Below are positions 13,493 to 26,600 of a stretch of 64,000 bases of DNA, in pieces. The stretch is from Rachycentron canadum. Taxonomy: Eukaryota; Chordata; Actinopteri; Carangiformes; Rachycentridae. The translations under genes and the position numbers were made by a program. The notes beneath the pieces were generated by a model. It saw only the letters and a list, made by a program, of their open reading frames with translations, ran no database searches and had not been told where the DNA came from. Numbering within the stretch: the first letter of the stretch is position 1; every line of letters begins with the position of its first letter. The DNA lies in assembly GCA_038496675.1 (NCBI GenBank), contig CM076661.1:7649932-7713931 (forward strand), in the 5' to 3' direction.

Positions 13493-15814
13493 GCGTGTAT
13501 ACTGAGTGAGTGTGAGGTTGATTGAGGGGGCGACACTGGCATTGTGTCCCTCTTACAATGATGCTCAAGTGTGTAAGAGGCAGTTTAAGAGCGCTATGGA
13601 GATAGTGAGAGAGTGTGAATGGGCTATGAATAGCTGTTACACATTTGCTTGTATTGCTCTGTTTGGTAACCTTTGACCTCTTCTGTCCCCCACCCTCCCC
13701 TTCCATTTCAGTGTATTCTGGGATTTGTATTGTGCGGCTCCAGACCGAAGGGAGACATGTGAGCACTCCAGTGAGGCCAAGGCCTTCCATGACTACGTAA
13801 GTGAAAGATGGGCTCTCTGTGCTAAAACTTCTTTCTTTTTACAAACAGCCACTGTCTTTTACACACTGTGGAATCAGGGTTTTGTTTCTTTGTATGTCTG
13901 CCTGAGGCGCACATGTGAAGACTGTACATATTTTTCTAGCGAGGTCAAGTGTGTAGGGAACCTTGAAGTGGCGTCCACAAGAGCAGGTAGAGGATGTTGT
14001 GCACCTCAAGGACATTTGGCCAAGTAGTTTAATCATTAGCAGCTTCATGGATCAAACTTTAGAAAGTTTGAATACCACAAAACAAGACATACCAGCTTAC
14101 CAGAAGCGATTTTAACTGTGCTATTAATATCTGATGTTTATGATAATGAGAAGGCTGGGCTAAAATTTTCACTATAGATTGATATACAGATAATTATTAT
14201 GTTTGAGATTACACAGAAAATGGTGAATTAGTCTTCCTTGTTTTGTCTGGCCAATGCTTCAAAACCTGAAGATGAATAATTAACTATAGCATAGAACAAA
14301 GAAAAGCAGCAAATCCTCTCAATTTAGAGCTGCAACTATGGAAAATGAGGCATTTTTACTTGAAAAATAGTCTCTTGTAACTATCAATCGATTAATCACT
14401 TCTGTCTTAGAAAGGAGATATATTATGATATGAGATGTGCACTCACTAATTTTTGAAGTTGCATCAATAAATGACAAGACATGCAAAGGCAAAGAGTTTA
14501 AAACAAATCAAACATCTCCAACCATATGAAATATCAACACAAAGAACAATGTGATGCTGCCTGACCACACACAGCCTCATCCAGTGCATCCTCAGACAGC
14601 AAGGCTCTCAAAAGTGCAAGAATGCAAGATTTTTATTGTGAAATGGAGCCATGAAGTGGGAGGAGCCACTTGTGTTTGTCTCAATCCTGTATTCTCGTCT
14701 GAAGTTGTTCTGTTAATGATATTTTTAATGTTACTTAATTAATATAGAATCATATGACTCCCCTGGCTATGTATGTAGCTTTGTTATTGCCCCCAGTTTT
14801 AATTATTGCACAAGGAAATTATGGTTTTGTTCTTCCGTTTGTAGTGGGGAACAAAACAGATCCAGTATATAAAGGTCATCCAGTTGTGTTTTCCATTTCC
14901 TCAGCTGTTAACGGCTCCTGCAGCAGAACTGTGAGCTCGGTGATAATTTCTTACTGACTGAAAATGCATCTTAGGAGTTGTAGTTCACACACACAGACTT
15001 GTTCCGTAAACTTAATGTCAAAGAGTCAAACACTTTGTGACACAGTTGTTCTTTGGAACAAGTTTAAAAAAAAAAAAAAAGTGTGTTTAATCAAAAATGA
15101 AAATGATTAATCAATGAATCATTTATATCAGAAGTGTTATTTCTAAAACTGTCTGTGGAGAAAATGAATAGTTTCACTTTCAGAGCCATGGGCACCCAAA
15201 ATCTGTCTTCCCATTTTGCACTTGCATGATTTCTTTAGGAACCATTAGAGAAAGTCATGATCTGATTTCTGAGCCTGAGGATCTAAGGTGTTGTATGTTT
15301 TCATGGTTTTTAATTTTGATTTATGTGATTTTTTTTTTTTATTATTCAGAACTGTGCAGCTCTAAATTCTGTTTTCATTGTGTGTTTTTATATGTGTGTG
15401 TCCTTGAGGGATTTTTTTTTTTTTTTTTTTTGATGCTTCTGAGAGCTTGAAGGAGAAATTCTGCTTTTTTTTTTTTAAATTATTTTTTTATGTGTGTACG
15501 TGTGTGTGTGTTGCTGCTCATTGAGGTCAGAGTTCAGGGTCAGCTGTGTAACAGATTTTTTAAAGTTTATCAGGATTTAGTGTCTTGCCCAAGGACACTT
15601 CAGCATGTCAATAGCTCGCCATCACAGATGCTCTTGGCGCAGGTCATTTGCAGATGGAGTCCCAATAATAACGGCTCCATCATCCTGCGTAGTAATAAAG
15701 AATAACATCTTCTACACTGGGAGGCAAAGCTGTAACTGTATCCTCTTGTGTGAAAATGTCATGTGTTGTGATTGACACTGTGCGTTTGTCTTCAGCCTCT
15801 GCTCTCTGGCCAAG

Positions 15815-15890
<76 letters not shown>

Positions 15891-18800
15891 TGTACTGTAT
15901 AGTGTAGGGAGATAATGGAATAGAGTTCTAATCCGGTAATCCCAGCACTGGGCTGAGGCTAAGCCAGGGATTTATATATGTGTGTGTGTGTGTGTGTGCG
16001 TGTGTGTATTTTTGGACAGGGGGCATCTTTGGCACCCAGCCAAAAGAAGAGGGGTGGAGGGGCTCACACCCTCAGTGCCAGCCAGCATGCCAGTTAACCC
16101 TGTGTGTGTGTAAGTGTAGATGGGTGTGCTACATGGTTGCTTGCAGTCTGCTCCTAACAGTGATAAAGTGAAGGAGACGGGAAGGGTTTAATTTTGGCTC
16201 CAGCCCCCCGAGGCTAGTCTCTGAGCACAGGTCCTTTTCTACTGGTTTCAAAAGAATGAGCCGGTTAGAGGCATCAGAAGAAAAAAATATTTCACCCTAC
16301 CTCAAAAGAGTTTCTTAGTCTTTTGAGGATTGCTAGATTGCAAGCCAGCATTTAAGAGGCATTATCACAGTTCTCTCTGCTGGGTGCCGAGACGCAGCAA
16401 AGGTTCATGGTTACTTTTGGGGCAAATTTTTTTTTCCTCAAGTCCTGACACAGGTTAACAAAGCAATGCAGGGGTTGTTAGTTGTTAAACTGTTGATGTC
16501 AACTTTTGGGTTTATCATTATTTATAAATGTAGCTGCTTTAACCATCTGATGCACCAAAGAGGCAGATTTACAGACATGACATATTTCTCCCTCATACAT
16601 TAATATTTTGATGTTTTCATTTATCTATTCATGCCAGCTTTAGTTGAGGATTAAGTGGCTTAACGTATCTTAACTACAGAATTTACTGGACTTATTTTTA
16701 GGCTTTTAGCACCTCACTTTATTATGATGCATCTATAAAGTTATTGACATTAACAGATATCTTTTTTATTCAACAATTTATAGTGGAAGGAAAGTTAAAA
16801 AGTTAGAAGCTATACTTAAAATTTAACAGACGTAATTACGACCAGGAGTTAATTTTGTCATCTGGAATGCCCTCTGGTTAATATTAACTGGCATGCGTGT
16901 TATCTCCTGCATTAATAGACAATAATACAACATGCCATACATTACTCAAACTCCATGTCATACAGTAATTAATTTGCTGGTTTGAATAGAAGTGTTAATT
17001 TTTCTTAATCAGTCTTAAATCCAGATAACACCATGAAGGTTTTGGCTCTGTCGTGTTTTCATTACACAAAACCTGCAAGTTTCAATTCAGAAGCTTAAAT
17101 GCGGTGATTTCCAACCCAGAGATGAGGACTGTGCAAAGGCTTACGAGTCAAATGTGAAGATCATTAACAGAATAGGAAAATGGTGGGAAATTCCTGCACA
17201 ATTTAGTGGGTCCCCTCCGAGGAAAATGGTTAGTGAGGGATCAGTTTAGTTGGTTTAAAGTTAGTTAAGTTGTCTCCATTAGCACATTGTAACAAGGGAA
17301 CATCAATGATCAATTGAACTGCTCACAAGCCAAGTTTCCATCCAACACTTTAACTGAATGTCAGGAAAATCTAAAAAACTATTAGTGCACATATCCATCC
17401 ACTGCTGTTATGCAGGTATTAGGAGTTGGGAGCACAGAGATAAACAGCAGGTGGTGGTCGTTCTCCAGCCGGGTCCCATTATTAAACCATAGTGGAAGAA
17501 GACGACACAACAACATGACGTAATTAACAGGTTCCCTGTAGCATCTCAAACACTGGGAGCCTGCGTAGAGAACATTTGGAGGCTGCTCATTGGCGCATAC
17601 AGTTTCAGTCACATGCACCATATACTGTACGTCATAATGACTTTTTCCATTTACAACAACACTACGGCAACTTTTCCACCTCAGCCAAACTTTTTACCAT
17701 ATTATAACTATTTTTTTTCTTCTCTTGTTTGCGCAAATAGAAAATGTTCATAAAAATGGATGGAAATGTACAAGACGTGCAACCTATGATGATGGGTCGT
17801 GAATATGCATTGCCTGTCTATGACTGGTGTGACCAAGCGTTTTACCAGAACAAGATGCATTGTAGACACATCTGCAGTGTTAAATCTGCTGCCAACAGCA
17901 CAATGTCAACATGTAGTGATGTTGTTTAGGTTTGATTACTTCATCAGACTCTGCCCTTTTTTTTTTTTTTTTTCGCCCTTTCACCTGCACTGTTGCTCTT
18001 CCCTCTGCCCACGTTTCTCACATTCCTACCCCAACTCTTCTTTCTCTCTCTTTCTGCTGCATTTTGTGCGACTCCAGCCTGCTCACATCAGCTCTCCATG
18101 TTCATACACCTTGTGGTTTCTCTGCAACACCCCCCACATCTGCATCTTTTTCCTCCCTCCCCCTCTTTCTCTCCCATGTTTCTCCACACGCCACCTTTTT
18201 CTTCTCACCCTGCTTTACTATATCTCCCACTCTCTCCTTCAACCAGCACACCAGCCCGCCCCCTCGCATCTCTCTCTCTCGTCTCACTCGCCTTATCGCT
18301 TACTCCCTCTCTCTGACTCTCTACCTCCTTTTTCCTCTCTCTGTCCCCCACCCCCCCACTACCACCACCACCAATACTACCTCTATTTCAGAGAGAAGAT
18401 TGATTGGCTAATCTAACTGTTTACCCACAATGCCTAGTAGTGCCGAGGAGGAGAGGGCAGTGTAGTCAAAAAGAAGACACAAGCAAGAGATAGTTGAGTT
18501 ATTTGAAAATTGAGCTGAGTGGACAAATGTCAAAACAGAGGGGGAGTAGGGGAAGTAGATGATAAATCTAATTCTCTTTATTTTAAATCGTCTAACTGTA
18601 GGAAATCTGTGTGTGTGTGAGAACACATAACACTAAAAACAGCTTTATGTGACATTAAATCTAGCTGGTGATTTTTAGGACAATGAATGAACTATTATTA
18701 CTATTATTTTAGTAAAATAATGATTCTAACATTCAAATTTCATATTTCCTCTAAAATCACCCTTGGTTAGTTTTATTAGACTTATGCAAATGTCATAATG

Positions 18801-21800
18801 CAATATATTGTCTTTTGTGCAATTACAAATTTCATTTGCTTTTCTAAATTCACTATTTTACAAGTGCAAACACAATTATACAATTCTAGAAAGACTATTT
18901 ACTAGTGTACGTTTTAAGGGTTTTACCTTCTGATGCTTTAGAGAATGGCAGTGGTGATATTTTAAATTTTCTCGTTGCCTTAAATATTTAAACCCAAAGA
19001 TCTATTAGTTACAGTTTGTAAATGTCTGTTCCACTGCAGTTTTCTATATAACAAAAAAAATAATCCATAGCAACCAGCTCATTGATACATATATCTGTCT
19101 ATGAATTCTTCCTTATCCTCTGTTTTTGCCTCTTCTCTGCCACCAGAAGGATCAGGGTAATGGAAAAAGCGGAAAGAACTCCATTAAACACTGCATAATT
19201 AGCTGTGTGATAAAGTTTGGAAAAACTGCAGCACATGTGTTGCACAGGCAAAAATGTGACACCATTTAAGGCACCAGTTTGTCATTTTGTTTATTATCAT
19301 TGGGAGAAATTGTTAAACTGTAGCAGGACAGACAACAGTAGCTTTGAATGGTGCAAAATCAAATTGCACTGGTCACGGCAAACAGCTCACAAGTATCTTC
19401 AGTCTTATGACGTTTAATAACATATAATTAACTTTAAATATAATACAATAACAAACTTTAGTTATATAGCACTTGACAAAGTGTTTTGACTTAAGTTTGA
19501 GAGCAGATTACAAAGGAAATGTGAGAGTGAACTCTACTTAGGTTTATTTATATAAGTGATCTATAGTTGAAATCATTGTCCTTCATAGTGGTACTAGACT
19601 GTGACGAAGGCTGTTTGATATCTTCTGATGCTCTAGAGGAACTTTCCATGCAGTAGGCTTGGAACCACCTTCATAAGCTGATTTAAAGCTGAGGCAGTAC
19701 AGTGCTCTGGCTGTTAAAGACAATATTCCTAAAATGAAGGAAGCAGGTTCAAACCTTGTAATAAAATGAGTGACAGACTGACTGTAAATCAGCTAAAGAG
19801 AAGCTATTTTGAAGTCCTGACCCCAGATTGAAGCAGGTCAAAAAGAAGGAAAAAGTTTTTTTTTTTTTTTTTTTTTTGTTTTTTTTTTTATGTGTGTAAA
19901 ATAAATTATTCTATGGTAGTTTGTAGTAAGGAGAGAAAAAAAACCTAACATCCATCTTCTTGAGCCAAAGCTATATTCAGGTTCAGTGTTTCTTGTTCTC
20001 CTCATATTCTTGTCTTTCAGCCTCGCTGCCTTCTCTCTGGAGTGTTGGCTAAGTGGATGTTGTGTCTGCAGCATGTATTAGTGCTGTCATCCGGCGTGTG
20101 TGCATGTGTGTTTGTGTGTGCACAAGTCCGCCTGTCTGGTTCAGTACCGCTACCTTGGCAGCAGCTTTTGGGGGAGCGCGTGTTTGGTGCACACGTCGTG
20201 CCAGTTTTGAGGACCAGCTGGGCTTTCAGTGGTTTTGCATTCGTGTCTATGTCTGTGCCTGTGTGTTTGTGCATTTGTTTGTCAGACATGACGGTGAGAG
20301 TAGCACCCGTATCCTGTTGCTTCAGAGCGAAACACTCTGTTTTGACTGGGCTGATAAATTAGCCAGATCACCACAGTCAGCTATTTTCCCTCTCATCTCC
20401 ACTCTCAGTCTCTCCCATTCTCACTCCTTCACCAACCCACTCCCCCGCCTCCTTCCTCTTTCCCTCCCTCTCTCTGTTGCGCTAAGGACAGCAGGTCAAG
20501 GAGACAGTGATGAGGTACATATCAGTGTGAACCAGAATGTAGATTAGTCCCCTCTCCAGGCCAGGACACACATAAATACAGACACACACACACAGATACA
20601 TTCGCCGTCTCGTCGTACCCCTCTCCTCTCTCCATCCAGTGTTTATGTCTCTGTCTTTAGCCCTGTGAAAGGTATCAGGCAGAGGTCAATAATGTGTTGA
20701 GCACTATTGATCTGTCCAGTAGGTCCTATGGGTGAGAGAGAGGAAGAGGGAAATGGAGAGGGAGGGATCAATGTTTTTCTGTATAGCCCATCTACATACT
20801 GCACTGTACCAGCCAATCAGATCATTAGTGTTTTGTTCTCTGATAGATTATTCATAAACATTATGGGGTTGTGCTGAGGCGGAAAAGCAAGCACAACAGG
20901 GTTTCCTAACCAACTGTGTCCCAACTGTGGATAAAGGCATCAGCGATTTTAAAATATTTTACCACAAAGACGCCATCATGGTGCCACAGAGGGATGGATG
21001 AGGTTTATTACACGGTACTTACACAGGCTTGTCTTGATTGAAGCTGGATGTTTACTATAGGAATCAAAGGTGCTTGTAGCTGCAGCTGCATTTCTGATTA
21101 TTTTAGAGATGCAACTAATGATTTATTTCAGCAACTATTCAGTATATTTTCTATCCTTGATTAACCATGTTCTCTACAAAATGTGACAATTGTTACATCC
21201 CTCAAATAGTCTCTAACTGAAATTATGACACAATATGCAATCAAAGATTGTCTTAAGGGACATTTTTGCCTTTATTTCTTTGTTTTTAAGTATTTTTTTT
21301 TTAGGCTTTTTTGCTATGACTGAATTCTGCTTAGAGAGATGGCAGGAAAGAAGGGGAGGAGGAGGTGCAGGCCAGAATTGAAGTGGAGAACTTACAATGA
21401 CGGTAAAACCACTAAGATGGCCATTTTTGCCTTTTGTTTTAAATTGCGCAGTAGAGAGAAACAGGAAACATGAGGGGAGACAGAGGGATGACAAGTAACA
21501 AAGGTCTCGGGCAGAATTTGTATGATGCGGTTACATCTTCTGTTTCTCAGACTGCGAGGCCACTGGGCTGCCCAATTAATGCTTTAGTGTGATGTGTCAT
21601 TACAAAAAGAGGAACTGGTGGACTCTGTCTTACACTGAATCACACAATGTGATTTTAGGTATGTTTTTCCTAGAATTAAATATCCTGTGTGTTTTGTGTT
21701 GATAATATACAAAAGAGATAATGGATTTCAGCTTGAGTTATTTTAACTAAAATTAATTCTGATGATAGATTTTTAAATTCTAATTATTTATGTTATAACA

Positions 21801-22908
21801 AAGAATATCACACTTGCAGTTTTTCTTAATTTAATGTCCGTCAGTGTCTAAATCCTTAAGTATTAGACATGGTGACTGTTGAATTAAGCCAAGGTGAACA
21901 GTTCTCCATCCAGAACTATTGGAGCCGCAGCGATGAGCTACACTTCAGGCCTGTAGTCCAGGTACTGTATAATTGATGACATAAAAACTTGCCTAATATT
22001 ACTTTTCTGCAGACATGGCTCTGGGATTCTTTGACGCCATGTTTGAGCAGCTCTGCTGAGGAAGGCCATTAAAATATAGTTTACAGTTTAAACAGTGTAA
22101 ATATTCCCAGACATTTGAAAATGTGTCCCGTGGGTTTTGTTGAACTTTCAGCCAGCCTCAATGAAAGAAACGTATTCTTCTCCTCTCTGCTGCATGTCAC
22201 GCATTAAAGCCCTTTCAAGTTGTGCTGCTACCCGGTGCTTCCTTAGCACATGCCTTCATTTTCAAACTCTTCCATACATTCTGGCTGAAAATGAATAATT
22301 CAACTCAACTACAAAAGTCTGTGTTCATTATATCAACTAATTAGCGGAGCATTAATGTCTCTGGATTGTACTGTCCTCTTGAACTTGTTTCTTTACATGA
22401 AGGTGCCCTCTTTTTGTTCCCAGGGCTGTCATTGTTTACCTGCACCAATATTAAGAAAACAAATTCCAGTAGATTTACTTCCTTGGTGAATCTTGGTTAT
22501 TCTGCTTCAACGAGGCAGCCCGACACTCTCCTACTTCTGAGCCTGGAGTTGAAATTGAAAGGTAGATATAGGCAGAACTGTGGGTGCCACTACAAAAACT
22601 AAAAAAGCACTGTTGGATCCTTTTGTATTTCCCCAGGCCAGATGGTTTTAATAAAGACCGACTGCATACTAAATCTACCTTACGCTTTGCTGGTGGCAAC
22701 TGCACCCTCTGTGTGCTTTTAGTTTGCATTCAATTTCAGTCAGCAAACTGGAGAATTCATGAGCATATTGTTGGTCATTAATAGTCTCCAACAGTAATAA
22801 GACCAAGTGATTGATTGTGAACAAAATCTCTCCCCTTGTAACATTAATGTCTTTGTTTTTCTCCCCTGTTTTTTTTTTTTCCTCTTCTGCCTCATTCTTG
22901 TATCTTCT

Positions 22909-22957
<49 letters not shown>

Positions 22958-22968
22958 TCACCCTTGTG

Positions 22969-23028
<60 letters not shown>

Positions 23029-23611
23029 GCTCCTGGAGCGGGGGATGCCAGGGGGACAGAGTGCAGATAGGACCTGTCTCCATAGCAACAGCTTCTGCAA
23101 GCTGCTGACACCCTACTTGGGGGGGGGGGGGTTGGTGGGGTTGGGGCACAGAGAAGGTGTATGTGGTGTGTGTGTATCTGTAGATATGTATGTTTGTGTG
23201 TTGTGGTGTGTGTGCACCAGCACTGGGAAAATAAGTGAAGGGGGTCACTGAGAGGAGAAAAGATGGAGAGAAAAGTGTGTAGAAGAAGAGAGTGAGGGAG
23301 ATGGATGAGAGGGAGGGAGGATGGAGGAGAGAAAGAGGCAGCCGACCCAGCTTCTTCCCCAGGGACTCAGTGGCCTGCTCATGTTCACTAGCAGAATTAG
23401 CATAAAGATGGGGGGAGGTGTGTGTGTCATTGTGTAAGTGTGCATTTTCTTTTTTTCTTTTTTTTTTTTTTTTTTTAGTTTTTCTGTGTGTTGATTTCAG
23501 ATAGTCAGGAGGAGAAGGGCAGCAAGTGTATTTGTGTAGATTCCTGTAATTGGTAGTATGTGTTGTTGTCCAAGCATACACTATGTGTCACATGGATGCA
23601 GTGCATTCGTT

Positions 23612-23659
<48 letters not shown>

Positions 23660-26600
23660 TGGTGGAACGGCGGATGCGTAAGTGTGTGTGTGTATTTGTG
23701 GGAGTGACTCCCTCCCCTGGGTCTTAAACCCCCTCCCTGTTCTGGTCCTGTAGCCTGTGGTTCCTCCCCTGTCTGCCTCTCTGTACTGAAGGGCTGCACT
23801 TTATGAGCCTGTGATGCAACTCTTTGTGAGTTGTGTGTGTCCGCGCATTCATGTGCCTGTTTGTGTGTGCATGTGTTTGTTCTGGCGTGCTTATGTAAGC
23901 ACTCTGAACATGCGTCTCCATCTATGTGTGTTGACAAGAATACAGTTATATCATATTTAACTCCCGGGCTGAATCATTCTCCCCCCTCTTCTATCCTAGA
24001 TTCTAGTTTTATTCTTTTATATTGTTTGACTGACAGAAAGGGGATTGGAAACGGTACTGTTGTTGTTGCGTGTGGTAATATGATTAGTGTCAGTTAGGCA
24101 GCTGCTCTCATCAGGTTTAAGTCACATAGTTGTTTAAAAGCAAAAGAAGACAACATCTTTAGCTCTCCAGATTTTAAACATCTAATACCCCTTAACTAGA
24201 CACTCAGAGCACAGACCCTCACTAAGGCCAGTGTCAAACAACATACACCAGACTTCTGTGGGAAAAAAAAAAACACATTCATAGTAAATGATCTGAATCT
24301 GCCCAAAACTAGTAGATGCTTCCCTCGCTCATGCCCCATCTTCAGTGCAAATCAGCTCCTTACTTCCTGTGTAATCCTGTTGACAAACAGACATAGGTGA
24401 AAACATGACCACCTTGGCAGAGGTACCAAAGATGGTTAGGAAGTGCAATGTGAAAAGAGAGGGTATTGAGGAATTATGTGCCAGTGCAGTTAAGGAAATA
24501 AAGAAACCAATAGAAAATGCCCACCTCCTATAACTCTTATTTTACTTCTCTTGTTACTGAGTTTATCGGTGTATAACTGAGTATTATCAGATATGCACTG
24601 ATATCTCAAACCTTGTTGCTGCTATCTGAAGTATGTAATGAATGTTTGCATAGTACCTGAATGAGGGACTCCCTTTATCAGACTGTTATGTGTTTTATTA
24701 TATGAAAAAGAGGATGATTCTGATATATTTATAAAGACCATATTTGCTTTGAATAGACTAAATGATGCATTAAATGAAATTACTAAGAACAAACATGTAA
24801 TCAGGGTGCCTAATGTGGGATAATCTTTATATTTTAGAAATATTACACAAACCTGAGGAAACTAAAAGTCTTTATATTTTAAGTCCAGATTTAAAAAAAA
24901 AAAAATAATAATTGATTACATTTTTAGAGTTTGCCTCTAGGCTGCAATGAAAGCACATGGCTTTCCTGATGCCTTTTATTCATATCATAGCTGCTAGCTG
25001 CCATGAAGGCAGGCTGAGGGTGTGCGGTGCTAAGGCCTACAAATGTGTGAGTAGCCCTGAAAATAAGTTTTAAAAACACATCTACTGACCAAAGCGCCTT
25101 GCACAGAGGCTCCAACACTGACAGGGGCACCAACCCACACGTAACAAATCCATTTTACCAGTTTGCATGGCAACTAGCAGCTATATGCCATTCCCACCAG
25201 AAATGCCCACTCGTCTACTGTCGAAGTAAATGGAGTTGATCACATCATTTTGATGGGTTAACTCATATTTATAAAAAAAAAACAACAACAAACAAACAAA
25301 AAAAACTGTATATAAATGCTGAATTTGGTGTAAAAAAAGAAATATATGAAAAGATAGAATCTTGTATTAGATTTAATTGGAATTTGCATTCACTCTGTAT
25401 ACATTTAATTTGTTATTGTATAGTAATGGCACTGTTGCGTGTTATAAATTAATTGTAAAATATTCTTTCTCATAGGATTTAGAATGTAACTTATGCACTT
25501 AATGAATAAGACAGTAATTGATTATACTTGTGCAAAGGAAATAACCATTAGCTCTCAACAGGCCTTGTTCTTACACACAATAAAATTAAGAGTTATGTGT
25601 GACTTGCTTTCTAATATTTGCTGCCTAACTTTAACAAAAGAGCATTAGATAAGCAAAAAACAGTCCAACTCAAGTTATTTGCAGATGACTTGTTACTATT
25701 TACATGTAGTGTATTTACATACTAAAAACAAACACGTTTTTTTCAAATATTGTCTGTATTAGCAATAAAATTAATTTCTCTTACAGTCAAGTTCTGACCA
25801 TTAAATATTTAAGAGCTCTCATCAGGAGATATACTTTTAGAAGCAAACTCAGATTTTTTTTTCTATTTCAAAGTGAAATTAAATAAATGATGAATTTTCT
25901 GTTGTGTAAACGTATATATGAAATGTAGTTTTAACCCTTTAAAATCCTGGCATCACCTAAAGGACCATTCATGAATATAGTTTTAAGTGGGAAACATCGT
26001 ACAAAATTTTATGTATCTGTGTCAAATTACTCACACACACAAATAAGCAAAGCTCTTTCAATAGCTTGTTTTTTGCACATCAGTATAGCACCTTTCAATA
26101 TATTGCAGTCGAATCCAACATCACCTCCAGACCATAGTTTAAGAAAAAACACTTATGACACTGTTAATTAAACAGTTAACAAAACAGTTAGAAGCTTCAT
26201 GGGTTTGATTATTTGCTTATCTGTTGTATTTAGATGATTCCAGCTGTACCTAATATACTGACAACTACAGTGTAGATGGTATTTTCAGCCAATGTTTGGC
26301 TTATATGTTACTATACTGCCATAGTCCCTGTTACATTTCTGTTACACTGATTTATGTATTGGAATGATATTGGAAATGCACATAGAAGAGGTTTAAGTAT
26401 TTTCTTGCCATATTATCAAATAATCAAATGGACCATCATACTATAGTCTTCATGAAGTTAACCAAACTGTAAAAATGCATACAGATAATAATCATATCAC
26501 TCATTACCTTACAACTGTGACCTAAAAGGACAGTATGATTATAGGACAGTAAAATACTTCCCCTTGATATACAGTCATCAGGACTTTGTGAGAAAGGAAC

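Larger units (their letters stand above)
9783..13711 (+). other. ssbp4 intron 3
   Basis: A 3.9-kb intron. It holds a (CA)n/C12 tract at 10312-10357, a Tc1/mariner remnant at about 11300-11985 and a (GT)n tract at about 13458-13498 close to exon 4. The stretch 12700-12850 contains phrases resembling degraded fish SINE sequence (CCAGTGGATGTGTCCTTGAG), too eroded to classify. No exons seen. Confidence 0.8.

Noticed and set aside
17799..18416. 205-, 159- and 107-aa overlapping plus-strand open frames
   Set aside because: All three frames are open together because the block is pyrimidine-rich; it lies inside ssbp4 intron 4.
19690..19770. tRNA-like stretch with a GGTTCAAACC B-box-like phrase
   Set aside because: No cloverleaf and no good A box could be drawn; at best a decayed SINE, so not listed as a tRNA.
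22675..23251. Open frames of 87-146 aa rich in Arg-Glu, Leu-Ser or Ser-Leu on both strands
   Set aside because: They are translations of the (CT)n/(GA)n microsatellites and have no non-repeat core.
22958..23581. 207-aa minus-strand open frame
   Set aside because: Starts in T-rich and CA-rich sequence and ends in the (GA)n repeat. No domain and no splice partners; composition-driven.
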